Source of the DNA: Acidobacteriota bacterium
GTDB taxonomy: Bacteria > Acidobacteriota > Vicinamibacteria > Vicinamibacterales > UBA2999
Length of the DNA stretch: 8,419 nt
NCBI GenBank assembly: GCA_013140955.1
Contig: JABFRY010000193.1
Span: 1-8,419, forward strand
Direction: 5' to 3'
Every line of letters starts with the position of its first letter. The stretch's first letter is position 1. Below are positions 1 through 5,562 of the stretch, one piece after another. The notes beneath the pieces were generated by a model that made no database searches, had not been told where the DNA came from, and saw only the letters and a list, made by a program, of their open reading frames with translations. Made by a program: the position numbers and the translations under genes.

Positions 1-822
1 CAACGCGACCACGATGTCCGGCGTGCGGGGGAGGTCGGCCTGGGCCTCGACGACGATGGCCTCGCGGCCAGCGGCCCGGGCCCCGGCCACGACGGCGTCC
101 CGGACGCGGGCGCCCCGGTCCTGCTCGTGGCCGGAGGGAGGCGGTGCACCCGGCAGGCTCACGAGCACGGGGCGTGACCGGTCCGGCGGATGGTCCTCCG
201 GCGCCAGGGGCGCATCGGGGAGCCCAAGGCGCCCTGGGAGCGCCGGAACTCCAATCGGGACGGCCTCGACCGTCGCCCCCGGATGGGCGTCAGCCAGCTC
301 GGTGGCCCAGACCGGGTCGGTGACGACAGTGGCCAGCGACGCCGTGATGGGCACCCGCACCATGGGCCAGCGACCCCGAGGGAGGGGCAGGCGAGGGTGC
401 AGCCCGTGCACCGGCTGCTGCGACGCACGGTGCGCCTCCACGCCGCTGTCGTCCCCGGTGCCGGGCACTCCGCTCCCGAACCCGTGCGCCTCGAAGGCGC
501 GCTCGGCCGCGTAGTCGGCACGGCGGTTCTGGCGATCGAGTGCGGCCGCCCGGCTCCGGTGCACCGAGGGCGTGTGCAGCACGAGCAGGCCGGGGTAGTG
601 CACGAGATAGGCCCACACGTAGTCGTACGCCGGGGCGTCGTCGAGCTCGAAGACGCACAGGTCCCACGGTGCCACGTGATGCGCCGTGACGAACGCGTGC
701 GCATCGCCCTCCGCGATGAGGTCGATGGTCACGTGCGAGCGCAGGGCCGCGATCACGGGCACGAGATGGGCGGTCCCGTCCACGTTGGTGGCGCGCTCGG
801 GACGGAACCAGGCGAGTCTCAT
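1..822 (-). CDS. GT4-like glycosyltransferase, N-terminal part (truncated by window edge)
   Basis: An uninterrupted frame reads from an ATG at 822 down to base 1, giving 274 codons with no stop; the C-terminal half lies outside the window. The protein opens MRLAWFRPE, like the first beta strand of a GT-B glycosyltransferase. Residues about 53-90 hold WDLCVFELDDAPAYDYVW, then YPGLLVLHTPSVHRSRA, a pattern I recall from GT4-type transferases of Acidobacteriota. Residues about 158-192 resemble the inter-domain helix and strand (VVTDPVWATELADAHPGA, then VPIGVP), and RPVLVSLPGAPP near 217-229 would begin the second domain. The family transfers a sugar from a nucleotide donor to a cell-surface or lipid acceptor; donor and acceptor cannot be told here. 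AAAGG about ten bases before the ATG is a fair ribosome site. The gene diverges from the nuo operon and shows no functional link to it. The reading frame is firm and the family call moderately so. Confidence 0.75.
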   Translation of the reverse strand, partial: MRLAWFRPERATNVDGTAHLVPVIAALRSHVTIDLIAEGDAHAFVTAHHVAPWDLCVFELDDAPAYDYVWAYLVHYPGLLVLHTPSVHRSRAAALDRQNRRADYAAERAFEAHGFGSGVPGTGDDSGVEAHRASQQPVHGLHPRLPLPRGRWPMVRVPITASLATVVTDPVWATELADAHPGATVEAVPIGVPALPGRLGLPDAPLAPEDHPPDRSRPVLVSLPGAPPPSGHEQDRGARVRDAVVAGARAAGREAIVVEAQADLPRTPDIVVAL

Positions 823-829
823 CTCGAAA

Positions 830-858
830 TTGACCTTTGCACGGCGCTTCTATAGCAT
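830..858 (+). promoter_or_regulatory. Putative sigma70-type promoter of the nuo operon
   Basis: TTGACC at 830-835 matches five of six bases of a -35 box. Seventeen bases later TAGCAT (853-858) matches four of six of a -10 box; alternatively TATAGC (851-856) serves with a 15-base spacer. Transcription would start near 863-866, about 60 bases before nuoA. It is the only such pair seen in the 102-base divergent gap ahead of the operon. Box matching in a GC-rich, unidentified organism is weak evidence by itself. Confidence 0.5.
849..857 (-). promoter_or_regulatory. Putative extended -10 promoter of the divergent glycosyltransferase gene
   Basis: Read on the - strand, 857 to 849 is TGCTATAGA, an extended -10 (TGn followed by TATAGA, four of six matches to TATAAT). 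Transcription would begin near 842, about 20 bases before the ATG at 822. No good -35 box lies at the usual distance, as extended -10 promoters allow. It shares the palindrome CTATAG (850-855) with the proposed nuo promoter, so the two would compete or fire from the same open complex. Confidence 0.35.
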
Positions 859-862
859 GAAC

Positions 863-878
863 GGGTTTGGGAAAACCT
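863..878 (+). other. Small inverted repeat in the nuo leader
   Basis: GGTTT (864-868) and AAACC (873-877) pair perfectly around a four-base loop; a G-U pair between 863 and 878 can extend the stem to six. It falls at or just after the predicted transcription start, so it may form a 5'-end hairpin that stabilises the mRNA, or it may be an operator. No U-run follows, so it is not a terminator. It is short enough to be chance. Confidence 0.3.
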
Positions 879-912
879 TCACAAGCAGCGCCGGCGCAGT
901 CCGGCCGCTCCT

Positions 913-916
913 GAGG
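913..916 (+). promoter_or_regulatory. Ribosome binding site of nuoA
   Basis: GAGG ends eight bases before the ATG at 925, a normal spacing. It supports this ATG over the out-of-frame ATG at 857. Confidence 0.6.
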
Positions 917-924
917 CATTCGAC

Positions 925-1323
925 ATGGATGGCTGGCTCGGCTTCGTAATCATGTCCGTGCTGGGCGTGGGCTTTGCCGCGGTCATGATTGGCCTGTCCG
1001 TGCTCCTCGGACCGCGCAATCCGACCCCAGAGAAGCTCGCCCCCTACGAGTGCGGCATGCCCGCGGTGGGCGACGCCCGCGAGCGCCACTCGGTGCGGTT
1101 CTACCTCGTGGCGATGATCTTCCTGCTGTTCGACATCGAGATCGCCTTCCTCTATCCCTGGGCCGTCGCCCTGCGGGATCTCGGCTGGGCGGGTTTCGTG
1201 CAGGTCCTCACGTTCTTCTGCGTGCTGACGGTGGGTTTCGTCTACGTCTGGCGGAAGGGTGTGCTCGACTGGGGGCCGGTGGCGCGGCGTGCCGGGGACC
1301 CCGTTCAGAAGAAGGCGGCGTGA
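925..1323 (+). CDS. nuoA: NADH-quinone oxidoreductase subunit A
   Basis: Small membrane subunit of complex I (132 residues) that packs beside NuoH and NuoJ; its long loop between helices 1 and 2 helps shape the quinone cavity. Three hydrophobic segments lie at about residues 5-28, 58-80 and 89-110. The loop holds PTPEKLAPYECGMP with the conserved Cys43, and helix 2 holds SVRFYLVAMIFLLFDIEIAF, including the family's acidic pair Asp70 and Glu72. Length is normal for the family. The start is set by GAGG eight bases upstream. It is the first gene of the operon; its TGA at 1321-1323 lies five bases before the nuoB ATG. The C-terminus is short and basic, ending in KKAA. The identification is secure. 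Confidence 0.97.
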   Translation: MDGWLGFVIMSVLGVGFAAVMIGLSVLLGPRNPTPEKLAPYECGMPAVGDARERHSVRFYLVAMIFLLFDIEIAFLYPWAVALRDLGWAGFVQVLTFFCVLTVGFVYVWRKGVLDWGPVARRAGDPVQKKAA

Positions 1324-1328
1324 TCGAG

Positions 1329-1802
1329 ATGGCACACAGCCACGAATCCGAGACCGAGCTTCCTGTCCTGACCACCACCGTCGAGAAGATGGTGCAGTGG
1401 GCGCGGCGGTCCGCCATCTGGCCCGTGCAGTTCGGCCTGGCATGCTGCGCCATCGAGATGATGGCCATCGCGGCCAGCCGCTACGACATTGCCCGGTTCG
1501 GCGCCGAGGTGTTTCGCGGGTCGCCCCGGCAGGCCGACCTGATGATCGTCGCCGGGCGGCTGTCGCGGAAGATGGCACCCGCGCTGCGCCGCATCTACGA
1601 CCAGATGCCCGAGCCCAAGTGGGTGATCTCGATGGGGGCGTGCGCGTCGGTCGGTGGCGTGTTCGACAACTACGCCATCGTGCAGGGCGTGGACCAGGTG
1701 GTGCCGGTCGACGTGTTCGTCCCCGGATGTCCGCCCCGCCCGGAATCCCTCATCTACGGCATCGTCCAGCTCCAGCAGAAGATCGACCGTTCCCGCGCAT
1801 GA
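1329..1802 (+). CDS. nuoB: NADH-quinone oxidoreductase subunit B
   Basis: Peripheral-arm subunit (157 residues from ATG 1329) that binds 4Fe-4S cluster N2, the last electron carrier before quinone. All four ligands are present: the tandem Cys39-Cys40 in GLACCAIEMM, Cys105 in GACASVGG and Cys134 in PGCPPRPE. The sequence between them (RQADLMIVAGRLSRKMAP) is typical of the family. The start is slightly uncertain. A GTG at 1320 overlaps the nuoA stop (GTGA), adds three residues and sits four bases after AAGG (1312-1315); ATG 1329 sits thirteen bases after it. I prefer the ATG by N-terminal resemblance. The stop overlaps the nuoC start as ATGA. It works with NuoD, which supplies the other wall of the quinone pocket. 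Confidence 0.97.
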   Translation: MAHSHESETELPVLTTTVEKMVQWARRSAIWPVQFGLACCAIEMMAIAASRYDIARFGAEVFRGSPRQADLMIVAGRLSRKMAPALRRIYDQMPEPKWVISMGACASVGGVFDNYAIVQGVDQVVPVDVFVPGCPPRPESLIYGIVQLQQKIDRSRA

Positions 1803-2365
1803 GTGCCACCGGTTCCCTGACTGCCGCCGCCGTCGCCGAGACCCTCCTGGCGCGCCTGCCAGGCCTCGCCTGCGAGGTCGCATCGAGCGTCGATTTCGCG
1901 ACCGTGTACCTCCCGGCCGACAGGCTCGTGGAGGCCTGCGTCGTGTTGCGCGACGACCCGGCGTTCCGGTTCACCGTGCTCATCGAGGTGACCGCCGCCG
2001 ACTACCTGCCTCGTGTCCCGCGGTTCGAAGTCGTCTACCACTTCCTGTCCATTCCCAACCGCCAGCGCCTGCGCGTGAAGGTCCGCGTCGGGATCGGCGA
2101 GGCGGTACCGACGGTGAAGGGCGTGTGGCCGGCGGCCGGCTGGCCCGAGCGCGAGGTCTGGGACATGTTCGGCATCGTGTTCGACGGGCACGACGACCTC
2201 CGGCGCCTGCTCACGCCGGACGACTGGGAAGGGCATCCGGCACGCAAGGACTACCCGGTCCAGATCCGCAAGACCACCGAGACGTATCAGCCGCTCGAGG
2301 TCAGCGAGGCCGAGTTCCGCGCAAACCTCGAACGAGACAGGGTCAGGAGAACCACGCAGGGTTGA
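1799..2365 (+). CDS. nuoC: NADH-quinone oxidoreductase subunit C
   Basis: Peripheral subunit of the quinone-reducing module (30-kDa type, 188 residues) that braces NuoD and NuoB and carries no cofactor. The family signature is clear at residues about 117-153: EREVWDMFGIVFDGH, then DLRRLLTPDDWEGHPARKDYP. Upstream, residues 60-95 hold the usual FTVLIEVTAADYL and FEVVYHFLSI. It is a separate gene, not the NuoCD fusion of Escherichia coli. The ATG at 1799 overlaps the nuoB stop by the ATGA arrangement and no strong ribosome site precedes it, so translation probably couples to nuoB. The C-terminal tail after the core is about 35 residues, ordinary for the family. Sixty-four bases separate its stop from nuoD. 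Confidence 0.97.
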   Translation: MSATGSLTAAAVAETLLARLPGLACEVASSVDFATVYLPADRLVEACVVLRDDPAFRFTVLIEVTAADYLPRVPRFEVVYHFLSIPNRQRLRVKVRVGIGEAVPTVKGVWPAAGWPEREVWDMFGIVFDGHDDLRRLLTPDDWEGHPARKDYPVQIRKTTETYQPLEVSEAEFRANLERDRVRRTTQG

Positions 2366-2378
2366 ACAGGGGCCTGAC

Positions 2379-2395
2379 GGCGTCCCGGTGACGCC
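2379..2395 (+). other. GC-rich hairpin in the nuoC-nuoD gap
   Basis: GGCGTC (2379-2384) and GACGCC (2390-2395) form a perfect six-pair stem with a five-base loop. It lies in the longest gap inside the operon (2366-2429). No T-run follows, so it is unlikely to terminate transcription alone. It could be an RNA-processing or mRNA-stability element. It also covers the GTG at 2388, which is an in-frame alternative start of nuoD. Six pairs in GC-rich DNA may occur by chance. Confidence 0.35.
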
Positions 2396-2429
2396 CGCGT
2401 CCACCCGACCCGGAGCCGCGTGTAGCGAC

Positions 2430-3611
2430 ATGGCAGAACTGCGCACCGAAACGATGACCGTCAACATGGGGCCCCAGCACCCCAGTACCCACGGGGTGCT
2501 GCGTCTCGTGCTGCAGCTCGACGGCGAGATCATCACGGGGGCCGAACCCACGATCGGGTACCTCCATACGGGCATCGAGAAGACGGCCGAGCAGAAGAAG
2601 TGGCAGCAGGTGGTGCCGCTCGTCGAGCGCATGGACTATCTCGGCGCGCAGTCGAACAGCCTGGCCTACGTGCTGAGCGTGGAGAAGCTCCTCGGCCTGG
2701 AGATGCCGCAGCGCGTGCAGGACATCCGGGTGCTGCTCGCCGAACTCCAGCGCCTGGCCAGCCACCTGGTGTGGCTGGGCACGCACGGGATGGAAATCGG
2801 CGCGGTGTCCATGCTGTTCTACGCGCTGCGTGAACGCGAACTGCTCCTCAACATCAACGAGCTCATCGCGGGGTTCCGTTTCTTCCCGAGCTACTTCCGC
2901 GTCGGCGGTCTGCGCGAGGACCTGCCACGGGGCTTCCACGACGCCGTGGGCGCATTCCTCGACCGCTTTCCGGCCAAGCTCGACGAGTACGAGGGCCTGC
3001 TGACGAAGAACGACATGTACCTCAAGCGCACGGTGAACGTGGGGGTGCTCTCCCACGACGACGTGATGGCCTGGGGGCTCGTCGGTCCCATCGCCCGCGC
3101 CGCAGGGTCCGACTACGACGTCCGCCGGTACTTCCCGTATCTCACCTACGACCAGTACGACTTCGCCGTGCCCACCGCCACCGAAGGGGACGTGTTCGCC
3201 CGCTACCGCGTGCGGGTGCAGGAGATGCGCGAGAGCCACAAGATCTGCCGTCAGGCCCTGGCGCGCATCTCGCCCACCGGCGTGTTCGCGTGCGACGACA
3301 CGCGCGTGGTGCCGCCCCCCAAGGACAAGGTCTACACGGAGATGGAGGCGCTCATCCAGCACTTCCTCATCTACTCGCAGGGCTTCACCGTGCCGGCGGG
3401 TGAGGCCTACGTGCCGGTCGAGGGTGCGCGCGGGGAGCACGGCGTCTACGTGGTGTCGGACGGGACCAACCGGCCGGCGCGCATCAAGATGCGTCCACCG
3501 TCGTTCTTCGCCATTCAGGCGCTGCCGAAGATCATCCTGGGCGGGCTCATCGCGGACGTGGTCGCGGTGATCGGCTCAAACGACGTCGTCATGGGAGACT
3601 GCGACCGGTGA
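2430..3611 (+). CDS. nuoD: NADH-quinone oxidoreductase subunit D
   Basis: The 49-kDa-type subunit (393 residues), which with NuoB forms the quinone-reduction site. The N-terminal loop reads NMGPQHPSTHGVLRL with His21, and Tyr70 follows in ERMDYLGAQSNS. These match His38 and Tyr87 of the Thermus Nqo4 quinone site, with the same 49-residue spacing. Other family blocks are LQRLASHLVWLGTHGMEIGA, DYDVRRYFPYLTYDQYDF and RGEHGVYVVSDGTNRPARIK. I chose ATG 2430 because MAELRTETMTVNMGPQH matches the usual start; a GTG at 2388 would add 14 residues (VTPASTRPGAACSD) unlike the family. No good ribosome site precedes either: GGAG at 2412-2415 is 14 bases away. The C-terminus ends GDCDR where GEVDR is usual. 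The stop overlaps the nuoE GTG. Confidence 0.97.
   Translation: MAELRTETMTVNMGPQHPSTHGVLRLVLQLDGEIITGAEPTIGYLHTGIEKTAEQKKWQQVVPLVERMDYLGAQSNSLAYVLSVEKLLGLEMPQRVQDIRVLLAELQRLASHLVWLGTHGMEIGAVSMLFYALRERELLLNINELIAGFRFFPSYFRVGGLREDLPRGFHDAVGAFLDRFPAKLDEYEGLLTKNDMYLKRTVNVGVLSHDDVMAWGLVGPIARAAGSDYDVRRYFPYLTYDQYDFAVPTATEGDVFARYRVRVQEMRESHKICRQALARISPTGVFACDDTRVVPPPKDKVYTEMEALIQHFLIYSQGFTVPAGEAYVPVEGARGEHGVYVVSDGTNRPARIKMRPPSFFAIQALPKIILGGLIADVVAVIGSNDVVMGDCDR
3593..3597 (+). promoter_or_regulatory. Ribosome binding site of nuoE
   Basis: GGGAG within the last codons of nuoD lies ten bases before the GTG at 3608. The next in-frame ATG (3626) has no such site, so this motif decides the start in favour of GTG. 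Confidence 0.6.
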
Positions 3612-4213
3612 GCTTCCATCCCCACATGGAGTACGCGCCAGCCCGGTTCCACAAGTCGGAACGCGTGCTGGCGGACGACGGCGAGACCTTCGCGTACACC
3701 CCCGAACGCCAGCAGGCGTTCGACGAGGTCGTGACGCGCTACCCGGCCGACCGCCGCAAGTCGGCGGTCCTGTTCGCCCTGTATCTCGTCCAGCAGCAGC
3801 AGGGATACGTGTCGGGCGCCTCGATGCGCTTCGTCGCGTCGCAGATCGGCTGCAGCACCGCCGACGTCGAGGACGTCGCGACGTACTACACGATGTTCTA
3901 CCGGCATCCGGTGGGCACCTACGTGCTGAACGTCTGCCGGACGCTTTCGTGCGCGTTGCTCGGCGCCGAGCGCGTCGTGGAGCAGATCAGCGCGGCGCTC
4001 GGCATCAAGCCTGGCGAGACCGACCCGTCGGGCATGTTCACCCTCATCGAGGTCGAGTGCCTCGGCGCCTGCGACCGTGCCCCGGTCGTGATGGTCAACG
4101 ACGACTGGCACGAGCGGCTCGCGCCCGAGCAGGTGCCCGCGTTCCTCGATGGCCTGCGGACGCGCGGCGCCGCGGCGCTGACGGGCTGCCATCTCCACGT
4201 GGAGGAGAAGTAG
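3608..4213 (+). CDS. nuoE: NADH-quinone oxidoreductase subunit E (24-kDa type)
   Basis: Thioredoxin-fold ferredoxin subunit of the NADH-oxidising tip, holding 2Fe-2S cluster N1a beside NuoF. The four ligands follow the family spacing: Cys110 and Cys115 (VCRTLSC) and Cys151 and Cys155 (ECLGAC). The helical N-terminal domain is recognisable at about residues 34-100 (YPADRRKSAVLFALYLVQQQ, then DVATYYTMFYRHP). At 201 residues it exceeds the usual 160-180; the surplus is about 30 residues at the N-terminus and a short tail after the core. Translation starts at a GTG that shares bases with the nuoD stop (GTGA), backed by GGGAG ten bases upstream. ATG 3626 would remove six residues and cannot be excluded. 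The gene directly precedes nuoF, its structural partner. Confidence 0.95.
   Translation: MSFHPHMEYAPARFHKSERVLADDGETFAYTPERQQAFDEVVTRYPADRRKSAVLFALYLVQQQQGYVSGASMRFVASQIGCSTADVEDVATYYTMFYRHPVGTYVLNVCRTLSCALLGAERVVEQISAALGIKPGETDPSGMFTLIEVECLGACDRAPVVMVNDDWHERLAPEQVPAFLDGLRTRGAAALTGCHLHVEEK
4201..4207 (+). promoter_or_regulatory. Ribosome binding site of nuoF
   Basis: GGAGGAG lies in the last codons of nuoE and ends ten bases before the nuoF ATG. It is one of the strongest ribosome sites in the window and suggests nuoF has its own strong initiation besides coupling to nuoE. Confidence 0.65.
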
Positions 4214-4217
4214 GCGC

Positions 4218-5534
4218 ATGGCGTACGAACCCGTTCTCACCCGGTACGTCCGCGAGCCGAACTCGTTCACGCTCGAGCACTACCTCCAGCACCAGCGCGG
4301 GTACGAGGGGCTCCGCACGGCCCTGGGCCGGGCGCCGGGCGACATCATCGAGCAGGTGAAGGCGTCCGGGCTGCGCGGCCGCGGCGGCGCCGGTTTCCCG
4401 ACCGGCCTCAAGTGGCAGTTCGTCCTCAAGGACACGCCCAAGCCGAAGTACATCTGCTGCAACGCGGACGAAAGCGAGCCGGGCACGTTCAAGGATCACG
4501 TGCTGATGGAGCGCAACCCGCACCTCCTCATCGAGGGGTGCGCCATTGCCTGCTACGCCATCGGCGCGAAGGTCGCCTACATCTACATCCGCGGCGAGTT
4601 CTACCACGTGCAGCAGGTGCTCGAAGCCGAGATCGCCAAGGCGTACGCCGCCGGGTATCTCGGCAAGAACATCTTCGGCAGCGGTTTCGACTGCGACGTG
4701 TTCGTGCACCGTGGCGCCGGGGCGTACGAGGCAGGCGAGGAGACCGCGCTCATCGAGTCCCTGGAAGGCAAGCGGGCCCAGCCCAGGCTGAAGCCGCCCT
4801 TCCCGGCCGTGGCCGGCCTGTATCAGTGCCCGACCGCCGTCAACAACGTCGAGACGCTGTGCAACGTCCCGCCCATCGTGCTGAACGGCGCGGAGTGGTT
4901 CGCGGCCCTCGGGCCCGAGAAGAACGGGGGGCCGAAGCTGTACTGCGTCAGCGGGCACGTGAAGCGCCCCGGTGTGTACGAGGCGACGATGCACACCACC
5001 CTGCGCGAACTCATCTACGACGAGCGGTTCGCGGGGGGCATGCTCGACGAGCGCCCGCTCAAGGCCATCATCCCCGGCGGGTCGTCCGTGCCCCTGCTGC
5101 TGCCGGACGAACTCGACACGCCCGCCAGTTTCGACCACGTCCAGAAGGCCGGGTCGCTCCTGGGTTCGGCCGGCATGATCGTGCTCAACGACACCGTCTG
5201 CATGGTGTGGCTGGCGCAGAACCTCCTGCATTTCTACCGGCACGAGTCGTGCGGCAAGTGCACGCCCTGCCGCGAGGGCGGCGACTGGCTGTACAAGCTG
5301 CTGCAGCGCGTCGAGTCGGGCGAGGGGCGCGAGAAGGACATCGACCTGCTCTACGGCGTGGCGAGCAACATCACGGGCAAGACGCTCTGCGCGTTCGGCG
5401 ACGCGGCGGCCACCCCCGTGCTGACCACGATCGCCCGCTTCCGCGCGGAGTTCGAGGCGCACGTGCGGGAGGGCCGGTGCACCATTCCCGCCGAGTGGCG
5501 CGCGCGCCAGCCGATGCTGGCCGGGCACCACTGA
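4218..5534 (+). CDS. nuoF: NADH-quinone oxidoreductase subunit F (51-kDa type)
   Basis: The subunit that oxidises NADH: it binds NADH, FMN and 4Fe-4S cluster N3 (438 residues, normal length). GLRGRGGAGFPTGLKW at residues 51-66 is the glycine-rich nucleotide loop. CNADESEPGTFKD (81-93) and GAGAYEAGEETALIESLEG (167-184) form the FMN and NADH pocket. An SLBB-like region covers about 240-330. Cluster N3 ligands are Cys345, Cys348 and Cys351 in ESCGKCTPCREG, with Cys391 in TLCAFGD. The gene starts four bases after the nuoE stop with a strong ribosome site. Its normal electron acceptor is cluster N1b in NuoG, which would usually be the next gene; here nuoH follows after 28 bases. NuoE/NuoF homologues also occur in NAD-linked hydrogenases and formate dehydrogenases, but the nuo context makes complex I the natural assignment. 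Confidence 0.97.
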   Translation: MAYEPVLTRYVREPNSFTLEHYLQHQRGYEGLRTALGRAPGDIIEQVKASGLRGRGGAGFPTGLKWQFVLKDTPKPKYICCNADESEPGTFKDHVLMERNPHLLIEGCAIACYAIGAKVAYIYIRGEFYHVQQVLEAEIAKAYAAGYLGKNIFGSGFDCDVFVHRGAGAYEAGEETALIESLEGKRAQPRLKPPFPAVAGLYQCPTAVNNVETLCNVPPIVLNGAEWFAALGPEKNGGPKLYCVSGHVKRPGVYEATMHTTLRELIYDERFAGGMLDERPLKAIIPGGSSVPLLLPDELDTPASFDHVQKAGSLLGSAGMIVLNDTVCMVWLAQNLLHFYRHESCGKCTPCREGGDWLYKLLQRVESGEGREKDIDLLYGVASNITGKTLCAFGDAAATPVLTTIARFRAEFEAHVREGRCTIPAEWRARQPMLAGHH

Positions 5535-5562
5535 GGACTTCGACGAGGGCGCACCGCAGATC

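Noticed and set aside
14..855. Open frames on + (14-514, 190-855) and other - frames (159-704, 290-919) in the first 900 bases
   Set aside because: They are Arg/Ala/Pro/Ser-rich with no motifs. The remaining - frame from 822 to the edge gives a protein with a sensible GT-B N-terminus and balanced composition.
888..897. Perfect palindrome GCGCCGGCGC in the nuo leader
   Set aside because: A ten-base G/C-only palindrome is expected by chance in such GC-rich sequence and nothing else supports an operator.
857..949. Thirty-codon leader frame beginning ATG at 857 and overlapping the nuoA start
   Set aside because: It has no ribosome site and no regulatory-peptide features, and the ATG lies at or before the predicted transcription start.
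2343..3440. Antisense open frame (365 codons) opposite nuoD
   Set aside because: It shows no recognisable domain and has shadow-type composition; nuoD on the + strand explains the region.
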